From a virus, in the IMG/VR virus record IMGVR_UViG_3300044970_000388, positions 1 through 25,492 of that record: DNA of 25,492 nt, one strand, 5' to 3'. This document shows, piece by piece, positions 15,133 to 21,231 of the stretch (its first letter is position 1; every line of letters starts with the position of its first letter). Position numbers and translations under genes: made by a program. The notes beneath the pieces were generated by a model, which was given only the letters and a program-made list of their open reading frames with translations, was not told where the DNA came from and did not search any database.

Positions 15133-15422
15133 AACTCCGTGGTTAGGCTTTCTATTTCCGTTTTTAGTTCCTTGTTTTCCAACTTCAGTTCTAAATTGAT
15201 TCTTTCAAGCCTAAAACAAGTTTGCATAGCTGCCCTATATTCCTTTTCTAAAGTGTGGTAAGCGTTGCGAACATCGTTTAAATCGATTAAACTTTGCTCC
15301 ATAGAATCTATAAGGTCTTTTCTATGGGGGTGTTTTTCTTTTATTTCGTCTACACTTACCCGAACCTTTGTAAAAGTGTGATTTAAAAGTACACTTGCTT
15401 TAATTAGTGTGTAATGGTCCAT
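15129..15422 (-). CDS. Hypothetical coiled-coil protein (97 aa)
   Basis: A 97-residue protein with a predicted coiled coil over its last ~45 residues ('RLERINLELKLENKELKTEI'). The ATG at 15422 is preceded by an A-rich leader and the stop overlaps the NinG start. Its place between the ATPase and NinG suggests an accessory replication or recombination factor. No specific family recognised. Confidence 0.6.
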   Translation of the reverse strand: MDHYTLIKASVLLNHTFTKVRVSVDEIKEKHPHRKDLIDSMEQSLIDLNDVRNAYHTLEKEYRAAMQTCFRLERINLELKLENKELKTEIESLTTEL

Positions 15423-15432
15423 AGTTATTTAT

Positions 15433-16296
15433 TTAAAATCCGTGTTTTATTACTTCTATTGGGTTAACTCCGTACACTTCAAAGCCTAATCCGTAGTTAA
15501 AATTACATAAAACTTGCTCATTTAACCCCGTGTGTTTCCCGCCCGTGTCCATATCCTTTACTTTTTCTACTCCTACCATAGTTTTATACTTCATTTCTTC
15601 GTGTTTAATTAACCTGTGAATAACAAACATATCGTCGCATCTATTAAGAAAAGCCTTCCCGCCTTCGATATGGTCTTTTAATGGGGGCTTTAAATGTCCT
15701 TTCCAATCGCCTTCAGTATATAAGTTGCCACTTCGTCCACTTTCCGTATTGGGGTGGGTGTTTATATAGATAGTCATACCCGTACGATTAACGAACTCCC
15801 TTGCTTTATTCATAAAAGTGTAGTTCCCTTCGTATGTCATTTCTCTATCTAACCCCGTAAAAGGGTCAATTAACGCAACGTCGCACCCCGAATTTTCAAA
15901 TATGGTCAAAAGTTCCAACGGCTTATAAAGTTTTGAGTTATCCACGAAGTAAAAAAATTGTTCTAAATAACCCAAGTAACTTTGAATCTGTTGAGTAGTT
16001 AGGTTTTTAAAAGGTTCACCCGCATACATTTGTATTATGTCTCTTAATATTTGTCCCTTTTGGTTTTCTCCCGACCACAAACAAAACTTTAATCCGTGTT
16101 TTAATGCCAAGACAAGAAAGTACCAATTAATCCAATATGTTTTACCTACGTTGTCGTGTCCTAAAATAATGTTTAGTTGTTTACGTTTAAATCGTAGGTG
16201 TTCATCTAACCCGCAACCAATACCCAATCCTTCTTTAATCTTCCCTTCTTTGTAGTCAAGTAGGTATTTAATTGTATCTCCTTGTTTAGTCAGCAT
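15433..16296 (-). CDS. DnaB/RepA-type RecA-fold replicative ATPase
   Basis: A 287-residue single-domain RecA-fold ATPase. It has Walker A 'GHDNVGKT' (46-53), a 'CLWSGEN' strand (72-78), and Walker B 'CDVALIDPF' (138-146), followed by 'IYINTHPN' resembling the sensor strand of RepA/DnaB proteins. The N-terminal DnaB domain is absent, so it resembles RepA-like helicases or a helicase fragment. It overlaps the initiator gene upstream by 11 nt, a pairing typical of phage replication modules. The Walker A uses Asp-Asn-Val before GKT, an uncommon variant. Confidence 0.8.
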   Translation of the reverse strand: MLTKQGDTIKYLLDYKEGKIKEGLGIGCGLDEHLRFKRKQLNIILGHDNVGKTYWINWYFLVLALKHGLKFCLWSGENQKGQILRDIIQMYAGEPFKNLTTQQIQSYLGYLEQFFYFVDNSKLYKPLELLTIFENSGCDVALIDPFTGLDREMTYEGNYTFMNKAREFVNRTGMTIYINTHPNTESGRSGNLYTEGDWKGHLKPPLKDHIEGGKAFLNRCDDMFVIHRLIKHEEMKYKTMVGVEKVKDMDTGGKHTGLNEQVLCNFNYGLGFEVYGVNPIEVIKHGF

Positions 16297-16963
16297 TTCG
16301 ATAGTCTTTAGTGTCTACATAATTAAGCATTTTTTGAACGTAGTTATACGTCTTCATATCGTCGGATAATTCTTCTTCTTTTGGTAGCTTGTCCCAAAAT
16401 AAACCTTGCCAACCATTTTCGATAGAATTAGAAATAACAAAATTACATTGTTCTTCAGTAAAGTTTTGCATCTTATTTAAAATTGTTTCCTGCGTAGCTT
16501 CTTGAATTGGTTTTTTAATCTGTTTTCGATATGCTACCCACTTGTCTAATATTAGTTCTTTTTCATTCTTTTCTTTCTTATCATTCTTGTTTGTTGTTAG
16601 TTGTTTGTTAGTCGTTTGTTGTTTGTTTGTTAGTGGTTTGTTAGTTGGTTCGTTTTCGTCTTGGTAACATTCATATTTACAGATAGTTATAAGGCTATTT
16701 CTGTTTGTTGATTTAACTATTATTTCGTTTGTCTTTTCAAACTTATTTAATAACGTTCTAATCGTCTGAATACTTATGCCCGTTTCCGCTGAAATCTTAC
16801 CTAAAGACGAAATAAATTGACCCCGTTTTATGTCTATTCCTTGCCATTGTGAATCCTTATGGTTAGCCTTTAAGAGTATGTATAAGAACAAGTGTACCGC
16901 TTCGCTTTTCTCGAACCATTGCCAATCTAAAAACTTTCTGTGTATCTTAATCCAACCGCTCAT
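16286..16963 (-). CDS. Replication initiator (lambda O / DnaD-like)
   Basis: A 225-residue protein. The N-terminal ~95 residues ('GWIKIHRKFLDWQWF' ... 'SLGKISAETGISIQTIRTLL') form a winged-helix DNA-binding domain typical of phage O-like proteins. A Thr/Asn/Lys/Gln linker at ~105-130 is encoded by repeated GTTTGTTAG-like units (see 16589-16644). The C-terminal part resembles DnaD/DnaT-type helicase-loading regions. It is followed and overlapped by the helicase-like ATPase. Its leader contains a structured RNA. Confidence 0.8.
   Translation of the reverse strand: MSGWIKIHRKFLDWQWFEKSEAVHLFLYILLKANHKDSQWQGIDIKRGQFISSLGKISAETGISIQTIRTLLNKFEKTNEIIVKSTNRNSLITICKYECYQDENEPTNKPLTNKQQTTNKQLTTNKNDKKEKNEKELILDKWVAYRKQIKKPIQEATQETILNKMQNFTEEQCNFVISNSIENGWQGLFWDKLPKEEELSDDMKTYNYVQKMLNYVDTKDYRNAD
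16589..16644 (-). repeat. Iteron-like repeats inside the initiator gene; candidate origin
   Basis: On the minus strand CTAACAAAC occurs at 16611-16603, 16633-16625 and 16644-16636, with two near copies (CAACAAAC) at 16621-16614 and 16596-16589. Lambda places its origin iterons inside gene O, so the position fits. The alternative is a simple low-complexity linker coding region. Confidence 0.5.
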
Positions 16964-16981
16964 ATGTAAATTTTAATCAAT

Positions 16982-17072
16982 AAAAAACCCTCGCAACTCC
17001 GTAGGCTCTCACTTCTACTTCATTACAAGGGTTAGTAACTTCTTTAAGGTTCTATAATGTGAGAGACGAACC
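16982..17072 (-). ncRNA. Structured leader RNA with possible kissing loop and terminator-like end
   Basis: If transcription starts about six bases after the -7 element, the RNA begins GGUUC near 17072. It can form hairpin 1, GGUUC/GAACC (17072-17068 with 17052-17048). It can also form hairpin 2, AACCCUUG/CGAGGGUU (17033-17026 with 16993-16986, one U-G pair), followed by U residues. The loop of hairpin 1 contains CUCUCAC (17065-17059) and the loop of hairpin 2 contains the exact complement GUGAGAG (17012-17006). Both cannot be free of each other, so a kissing interaction or an antiterminator/terminator switch is possible upstream of the initiator gene. Structure predicted by eye. Confidence 0.55.
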
Positions 17073-17077
17073 ATTTG

Positions 17078-17085
17078 CAAATATA
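17078..17085 (-). promoter_or_regulatory. -7 promoter element (TATATTTG) of the leader RNA
   Basis: Minus-strand TATATTTG at 17085-17078 matches TAnnTTTG. No TTG is seen at the usual -33 distance, so it may be weak or need an activator. It lies just after the stop of the DnaA-like gene. Confidence 0.45.
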
Positions 17086-17090
17086 ACTAA

Positions 17091-17489
17091 TTAATTTAAT
17101 ATTTGTTCATTTTCGTTTTTATATTCGTTTCTTTTTATACGTTCTTGGATTGCTTCGAGTTCCTTTATACTTCCGCAGTTTAAAACATCTATAAACAAGT
17201 CGCTTAGGCTTCTACTTATTTCGAAGTTGTTTAGTTCGTTCCTTAAAAACTCCGTGTCTAACATATAAAATTTGTCGCTTTTCTTTTCCCAATACCTTGC
17301 GTTATTGTATGCGTGAATACAAGTAGCGTGGTTCTGTTTTAGAAGTTCTGCTATGTATGGGTAACTTGCACCGTGTCTTCGTAGGAAGTAGACAAGGTAG
17401 CTTCGTTGGTTAACGAATCTTCTTTTTCTGCATTTAGTTTGTAGTTCAAGTTGGCTAATTAGGTCTTTCGCCTTTTCGTAAAGTGTCAT
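17091..17489 (-). CDS. DnaA domain IV-like DNA-binding protein (132 aa)
   Basis: The segment 'RSYLVYFLRRHGASYPYIAE' followed by 'NHATCIHAYNNARYWE' resembles the DnaA C-terminal DNA-binding domain, including a version of its DH(S/A)T signature (here NHAT). The protein lacks the AAA+ domain. I use the ATG at 17489, which has an A-rich leader typical here; an in-frame TTG at 17522 would add 11 residues. It is followed by the initiator and helicase genes, so a role in origin recognition or control of host/phage initiation is likely. The last ~50 residues are helical. Confidence 0.7.
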   Translation of the reverse strand: MTLYEKAKDLISQLELQTKCRKRRFVNQRSYLVYFLRRHGASYPYIAELLKQNHATCIHAYNNARYWEKKSDKFYMLDTEFLRNELNNFEISRSLSDLFIDVLNCGSIKELEAIQERIKRNEYKNENEQILN

Positions 17490-17561
17490 ATCTGTTTTAT
17501 ATTTATTATTAATTTTTCCCAAATGTCCAACACTAATTTAGCGTGGTTAGTATCGTATGCG

Positions 17562-17750
17562 TTAACTATCGTAGTCGTTCGTTTCTTCCTTGCTTTCGGG
17601 TTCGGTTGATAATAGTGTGTTATGATATACTTCTTCATATTTCGCTTGTATTACGTTGCAATAATGGTTAAAGTTAAAGTGTCCGTTTCGGTGTGTCCAA
17701 TCTTTGTCTTGAACCCACCATTTAATCTGTTCTATTAAACTATCTTTCAT
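17562..17750 (-). CDS. Small hypothetical early protein (62 aa)
   Basis: A 62-residue protein rich in Trp, His, Asn and acidic residues ('WWVQDKDWTHRNGHFNFN'), ending with a very acidic tail. It begins two bases after the stop of the upstream gene. No domain recognised. Small acidic early proteins often act on host machinery, but this is only a general possibility. Confidence 0.55.
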   Translation of the reverse strand: MKDSLIEQIKWWVQDKDWTHRNGHFNFNHYCNVIQAKYEEVYHNTLLSTEPESKEETNDYDS

Positions 17751-17752
17751 CG

Positions 17753-18052
17753 TTAGTATTTTTCGTTATTAAGTCCGTAGTTATGCCAATCGTCTTCTAT
17801 TTCTTGCCACCAATCAAAAACACCTTCAGCGGCTAATTCTTCCCAAGTCCAATAGTAAAGACCTTCTATTTCGGCTTCCTTCATTTCGTAGGGTTCGCAA
17901 TAATCAGAGTGGCATAGTTCACAATAGATGTTACTTAATTCGATTTCGTAAGCCCCGTGTTTATCCACTTTGATTTGGTAGTTACAAGTCCCGTAGCGGT
18001 CGAAGTATTCGAATTCAACCGTTTCTTTTTGTTTATTTAAGGTAATTAACAT
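17753..18052 (-). CDS. Hypothetical acidic early protein with Cys motif (99 aa)
   Basis: A 99-residue protein with a beta-rich N-terminus and a short Cys/His cluster 'YCELCHSDYC' (about 44-53) that might bind a metal. The C-terminal half is strongly acidic and rich in Trp and Glu. The ATG overlaps the end of the upstream 31-residue gene. Function unknown. Confidence 0.6.
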   Translation of the reverse strand: MLITLNKQKETVEFEYFDRYGTCNYQIKVDKHGAYEIELSNIYCELCHSDYCEPYEMKEAEIEGLYYWTWEELAAEGVFDWWQEIEDDWHNYGLNNEKY

Positions 18053-18141
18053 ATGATTAAGAATAAAAGGTTATAAGATAAAATATACATAGCAACCAAG
18101 GCTAAAAAACTAACTATCGAGTTAACATACGGGTCTTTCAT
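18046..18141 (-). CDS. 31-residue predicted membrane peptide
   Basis: The ATG at 18141 overlaps the stop of the 53-residue gene (ATGA at 18138-18141) and the TAA at 18046-18048 overlaps the next gene's start region. After a short polar start ('MKDPYVNS'), residues ~9-30 are almost all hydrophobic, predicting one membrane helix. The coupling on both sides supports translation. Possible roles include superinfection control or anti-holin, unproven. Confidence 0.5.
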   Translation of the reverse strand: MKDPYVNSIVSFLALVAMYILSYNLLFLIIC

Positions 18142-18299
18142 AATTCAGTTATTAAATAGTTAGATAAGTCATTTACATTCGAGTTGGCAAACAATAGTTC
18201 TGCGTAAATTTGGCAGTCTTGCAAATCGTACTGCTCGGTTAATGAAGTCCAAAGTTCATTTCCATCTTTGTCTAAAAATTCAATTTTAAAAGTTTTCAT
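18138..18299 (-). CDS. First early gene, hypothetical protein (53 aa)
   Basis: A 53-residue protein beginning 'MKTFKIEFLDKDGNELW' with a beta-hairpin-like start and a helical second half. It lies about 30 bases downstream of a good promoter, and its start context AAAACGCTATGAAAAC is identical to that of the gene at 14145. Function unknown; its place as the first early gene suggests host-takeover or regulation. Confidence 0.6.
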   Translation of the reverse strand: MKTFKIEFLDKDGNELWTSLTEQYDLQDCQIYAELLFANSNVNDLSNYLITEL

Positions 18300-18307
18300 A
18301 GCGTTTT
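18297..18307 (-). repeat. AAAACGCTATG start-region motif, inverted copy at 18469-18479
   Basis: The 11-base motif contains the ATG of the 53-residue gene. The same motif is at the start of the 100-residue gene (14153-14143), an 8-base version (ACGCTATG) precedes ERF (13798-13791), and reverse complements lie upstream of terminators at 18469-18479 and 23898-23905. Confidence 0.6.
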
Positions 18308-18335
18308 TTTTAATTGTTTAGTGAATAACTATACG

Positions 18336-18367
18336 CAAATATAAATAGTAAGTTTCAATCCACCAAA
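18336..18367 (-). promoter_or_regulatory. Main early promoter (Bacteroidota type)
   Basis: Minus-strand TTTG (18367-18364), a 20-base spacer, then TATATTTG (18343-18336). This is a full match to the flavobacterial/Bacteroides consensus. It lies in the 187-base gene-free stretch between the late terminator and the first early gene, which is otherwise very AT-rich. Confidence 0.8.
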
Positions 18368-18441
18368 CTTTTTAACATTTTTTTTTGATTTTTTAACAAA
18401 TTATTTTATAAACCCTTGATTTATAAGCGTTTTCAAGACAT

Positions 18442-18463
18442 AAAAAAAGGGGCTTTTGCCCCC
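18442..18463 (-). terminator. Rho-independent terminator after the lysis block
   Basis: Minus-strand GGGGGC-AAAA-GCCCC followed by seven T (18448-18442). It lies 24 bases after the metallophosphoesterase stop and insulates the late transcript from the early promoter. Confidence 0.9.
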
Positions 18464-18468
18464 TAATT

Positions 18469-18479
18469 AAAACGCTATG
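18469..18479 (-). repeat. CATAGCGTTTT motif before the terminator
   Basis: In the 3' untranslated part of the late mRNA, exactly complementary to the start regions of two early genes (18297-18307 and 14143-14153). A shorter copy, CATAGCGT, precedes the tail tube gene terminator at 23898-23905. Confidence 0.6.
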
Positions 18480-18486
18480 CGCTAAA

Positions 18487-19353
18487 TTACAACGGAAATT
18501 TGAAAGAATCTATGTTTTTAACGTACGAGTTATTAACTTCTTTTGTTTCTATTTTCAATATCCTACCGCCTAAAGGCTTCGGGGGTGCGCCTCTTTCAAC
18601 GTGCCAACCTATGTACCCGTCGTTATATTCTTCTTTATAAGTTCCCGTTAGCATAAGGTGAATAGGTTTCTGTTTAACTGAGTAACCTTGCTTCGAATGA
18701 AAATGCAGTTCTTCCCGTTGGTCGTTTCGTCCACTATTTTCGTGTATATGCCCCATCGAAAATACGTCCATATCTTCGTACATTTCTAAAGCCCTTGTAA
18801 GGTTTAACGCTCCTTTTGTGACTATTCCACCGCCACCACTTCCGTGAAAATACTTAACTTTCGTACTAATTATTGAATTACTATGGAAGTTTTGTTTAAC
18901 AATTATCCAACCACCGTACCCGCCCGTATGTATTTCGGTTTGGCACTTGTAGTTAAGTAGGTCTACGAATCTTCTTAATAGGTCTGTTTCTTGAAATTTA
19001 ATTACTCCGGTCTCGTGGTTTCCGTAACCGATTACTTTAATGATTTCAGCGTAAGGTTCGAACCATTCTACGGCAGTTTCTACAATCGAATCTAAATACC
19101 TCGCGTTGTTATGTTCGGGTCGTATGTCGGATTTATTGCGTCGGTTGTCGCCTCGCCCTTGCATCAAACAAAAGAAGTCCCCGTTAATTATTACGGGAAT
19201 GTCATTCTCTTTGCAGAAATCTAAATGCTTTTTTAATAGGTCGCGGTCGCAATGTGGGTTGTCCCAATGTATGTCTGATAACATAGCTACGTGAACTAAT
19301 TTGCCTTCTAACTTTAGTTCGTGGACATTTCGTCCGTGTTTAATTACTTTCAT
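18487..19353 (-). CDS. Metallophosphoesterase (calcineurin-like)
   Basis: A 288-residue enzyme with the full set of dimetal phosphoesterase motifs: 'SDIHWD' (Asp27, His29), 'NGDF' (Asp59), 'GYGNHE' (Asn112, His113), 'YFHGSGG' (His170) and 'GHIHE' (His202, His204). The fold is that of calcineurin-like hydrolases that cut phosphodiesters in nucleic acids, nucleotides or lipids. It is the last gene of the late/lysis transcript, overlapping the spanin candidate by one base (TAATG). Substrate is not evident. Confidence 0.88.
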   Translation of the reverse strand: MKVIKHGRNVHELKLEGKLVHVAMLSDIHWDNPHCDRDLLKKHLDFCKENDIPVIINGDFFCLMQGRGDNRRNKSDIRPEHNNARYLDSIVETAVEWFEPYAEIIKVIGYGNHETGVIKFQETDLLRRFVDLLNYKCQTEIHTGGYGGWIIVKQNFHSNSIISTKVKYFHGSGGGGIVTKGALNLTRALEMYEDMDVFSMGHIHENSGRNDQREELHFHSKQGYSVKQKPIHLMLTGTYKEEYNDGYIGWHVERGAPPKPLGGRILKIETKEVNNSYVKNIDSFKFPL

Positions 19354-19847
19354 TATAACTGATTTCTATAACGTAAAAGTAAACTAATCCTATTAAAAAA
19401 CGAAGAATTAAGAATAAACCGCAAAAAGAAGCCTAAAACAAAAGCTATCAATACCACCCACCACGAAGTACGATATTTAACGACTTGTTGCGTTTTTACC
19501 TTGGCTTTGGCTTCGTGTTTAACTATCTTAACTTGGGTGTCGCCTTTGATTTTTAAGGTCTTTATTCGTTCCTTATATCGAATTCTTTCTTGAAATTTCG
19601 TGGTTGGCACGTATACATTTTGAAAGTTTATTACCGTATCGCGATATGCGATATATTTTTCGTAAACAATCGAATCGTTAATTATAACGGGGAAAGAATC
19701 TATTGTAGTAATCCTTATTGTGTCGGTTTCTTGTACCACCTTTAGCCCGTGTTTAAGCGCCTTTCGGTAGTGGTATTGTGCTTGGCGTTCACTTGAACAC
19801 GAAAACGCCGTTAAAACGACTAAAAACGCTATTACAAATAGTCTCAT
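19353..19847 (-). CDS. Candidate unimolecular spanin (lipoprotein plus C-terminal TM)
   Basis: A 164-residue protein with a lipoprotein signal ('FLVVLTAFSC', lipobox Cys17, then SSE) and a strong hydrophobic segment near 129-147 ('WWVVLIAFVLGFFLRFIL'). The ~110 residues between are predicted periplasmic, polar and beta-rich. Outer-membrane lipid anchor plus inner-membrane C-terminal helix is the topology of u-spanins such as T1 gp11, which join the membranes in the final lysis step. It directly follows and overlaps the endolysin gene, as expected. Assigned from topology and position, not sequence similarity. Confidence 0.7.
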   Translation of the reverse strand: MRLFVIAFLVVLTAFSCSSERQAQYHYRKALKHGLKVVQETDTIRITTIDSFPVIINDSIVYEKYIAYRDTVINFQNVYVPTTKFQERIRYKERIKTLKIKGDTQVKIVKHEAKAKVKTQQVVKYRTSWWVVLIAFVLGFFLRFILNSSFFNRISLLLRYRNQL

Positions 19848-20437
19848 ATTTCGAGCAAAGTGTAAGAGAATTTATTCCCGTGAATCTTCGCAGCTTTCTT
19901 GCATATAAACATAAAGGTTTCGAAGTCCTTTACTCTTTTAAAAACTTGACATCCTTCTGACCAATTTTCAACCCAAGTAGAATCCGTACCCGCCTTGTGT
20001 ATATTGATTCCAAAAATTCCCGTGTCCGTTTTGATTTCGTCAAACTTTAAATCTCGGTTGGCATCGCGCCACACCGTAACGTTCCCTAATCTTTGACATA
20101 ATGCGTCGTATTTTCCACGATGTTTATCAATAGCCCAAACACCGCGATATTGACCTGCTACTAACCGCGCAACTCCTTTTGGATTGCCAAATTTCTCGAC
20201 ACCTTTTTTACCTGCGTCGGTAGTGGCATTCCAACAAAAGAACTGCCAATTCCCTAAAGAATCTTTGTAAGAAATAGTTATGAAATCGTCAAACACGTTT
20301 GTTACCTTATCGGCTATCGAAGGGGCGTTATTCCTAACCCCTACTATATTAACGTCGTAACCTTTGTTAGCCGTATCTTCAAACCATTTGTAGCCCTTAT
20401 CTTTAACGGCTTTTTCAATTTGTTCGCGTGTGTACAT
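19844..20437 (-). CDS. Endolysin-like protein with YkuD-type His/Cys motif
   Basis: A 197-residue protein without a signal peptide. The C-terminal part contains 'GINIHKAG' (His147) and 'WSEGCQVF' (Ser160, Gly162, Cys163), the arrangement of L,D-transpeptidase/YkuD catalytic sites that act on peptidoglycan peptides. A family with a similar 'GINIHRA...WSAGCQVF' pattern occurs beside holins in Bacteroidota phages. Genes for a holin upstream and a spanin candidate downstream support a lysis role. Whether it hydrolyses or cross-links peptides is not known. Confidence 0.72.
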   Translation of the reverse strand: MYTREQIEKAVKDKGYKWFEDTANKGYDVNIVGVRNNAPSIADKVTNVFDDFITISYKDSLGNWQFFCWNATTDAGKKGVEKFGNPKGVARLVAGQYRGVWAIDKHRGKYDALCQRLGNVTVWRDANRDLKFDEIKTDTGIFGINIHKAGTDSTWVENWSEGCQVFKRVKDFETFMFICKKAAKIHGNKFSYTLLEI

Positions 20438-20440
20438 AAT

Positions 20441-20869
20441 TTAATTTTTAAACTCCGTAAGGTCGTTTTTGGTGCGCGTTAAAAACTCCTTAAATGATTT
20501 AAGAACGTTCTTACCCGTGACATCTTCGTACGATTCGTTTATAGATTTAATTTCGATAAAAGTACAAAAGAAGGTAAATGCTTTAGTTAATACCAAATCT
20601 ACTGATACAAAAAGTCCTAAAATATCTTCAAGTAAATATTTTTCTAAAAAATAAACAGACACAATCGCTCCGATATATAACAAAGTTTTAGAAACTGTTT
20701 TTGTCAATTCAAATGACCTAAAAACTTTCCATCCTCCTAATTTTACACTTTTCCATATACCAAAAAATAAATCTAAAATAGTAAACGTAATTACAATACC
20801 AAGAAGCGGTTTTATAGGTGCTAATATTGATAGTATCGAAAGTAAGAAAAGGGAAAGTTTAGTTTTCAT
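20441..20869 (-). CDS. Holin (phage holin family 4-like)
   Basis: A 142-residue membrane protein. Hydrophobic helices lie at ~5-35 ('FLLSILSILAPI', 'LGIVITFTILDLFFGIWKSV') and ~58-75 plus ~82-105, with the holin-family 'LD..FGI.K..K.GG' pattern after the second. The charged C-terminus (~115-142) is cytoplasmic in type. It sits immediately upstream of the endolysin gene with a three-base gap. It should form membrane lesions that release or activate the endolysin. Confidence 0.8.
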   Translation of the reverse strand: MKTKLSLFLLSILSILAPIKPLLGIVITFTILDLFFGIWKSVKLGGWKVFRSFELTKTVSKTLLYIGAIVSVYFLEKYLLEDILGLFVSVDLVLTKAFTFFCTFIEIKSINESYEDVTGKNVLKSFKEFLTRTKNDLTEFKN

Positions 20870-21038
20870 TTGGGTAGTTCCAATGGGCTAATAATTGGTA
20901 TGTAATGTATGCGCAAAAGGTAGCGCTAAATAGTTTTTGGTAAATTGGTATGTCATCGAATACGGCAAACAGAAAACCCGCGTAACCGCATATATAATAT
21001 ATAAGTCCTAATCCTTGAAGGTGGTCTAATTTTTTCAC
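20859..21038 (-). CDS. Small two-helix membrane protein (59 aa)
   Basis: Starts at a GTG (21038) that overlaps the stop of the preceding 40-residue gene as GTGA; a TTG further upstream (21065) is less likely. Two hydrophobic segments ('GLIYYICGYAGFLFAVF' and 'LFSATFCAYITYQLL') suggest a membrane hairpin. The gene ends 11 nt inside the holin gene. It may be an anti-holin or second holin; the place fits but nothing more specific is visible. Confidence 0.6.
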   Translation of the reverse strand: MKKLDHLQGLGLIYYICGYAGFLFAVFDDIPIYQKLFSATFCAYITYQLLAHWNYPNEN

Positions 21039-21157
21039 CCGACTAAATTTGTATTGGGACTCCAACTATCGGCACAAATAGAACCCCAACCGATTATATT
21101 TTTTGCACCTTGTCCCCAACCTATCATATTAACCGCACCTTGTCCCCAATAGTTCAT
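21035..21157 (-). CDS. 40-residue Gly/Trp repeat protein
   Basis: A short gene with ATG overlapping the stop of the previous mini-gene (21154-21157) and a stop overlapping the next start. It contains a 10-residue repeat, 'WGQGAVNMIG' then 'WGQGAKNIIG', then 'WGSICADSW'. This GWG-repeat type is a recurring small protein in Bacteroidota phages. It looks like an aggregation or structural tag rather than an enzyme. Function unknown. Confidence 0.6.
   Translation of the reverse strand: MNYWGQGAVNMIGWGQGAKNIIGWGSICADSWSPNTNLVG
21105..21149 (-). repeat. 30-nt tandem DNA repeat in the Gly/Trp mini-gene
   Basis: TTGGGGACAAGGTGC occurs at 21119-21105 and 21149-21135 on the minus strand, exactly 30 bases apart, so the repeat keeps frame and encodes the WGQGA motif twice. 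Confidence 0.75.
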
Positions 21158-21231
21158 TTCTTATTCAGTTTAATTAATAACTTCGTTAGCTTAATAATGT
21201 TTTGTTTTTTAGGCGTATAAATCTTTTTCAT
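21154..21231 (-). CDS. 25-residue highly basic peptide
   Basis: The ATG at 21231 overlaps the connector gene stop (21228-21231) and its TGA overlaps the next ATG. The peptide is Lys-rich with a spaced Ile/Leu pattern ('IIKLTKLLIKLNKK'), an amphipathic cationic helix. It may be a real product or a coupling leader; its size keeps this uncertain. Confidence 0.45.
   Translation of the reverse strand: MKKIYTPKKQNIIKLTKLLIKLNKK

Noticed and set aside
15941-15960. TTATCCACG resembling a DnaA box
   Set aside because: A single match inside the ATPase coding region with no cluster of further boxes, so not evidence for an origin.
17523-17561. Possible promoter (GACATTTG) before the DnaA-like gene
   Set aside because: The -7 element has a mismatch in its first base and no TTG is found at the expected -33 distance.
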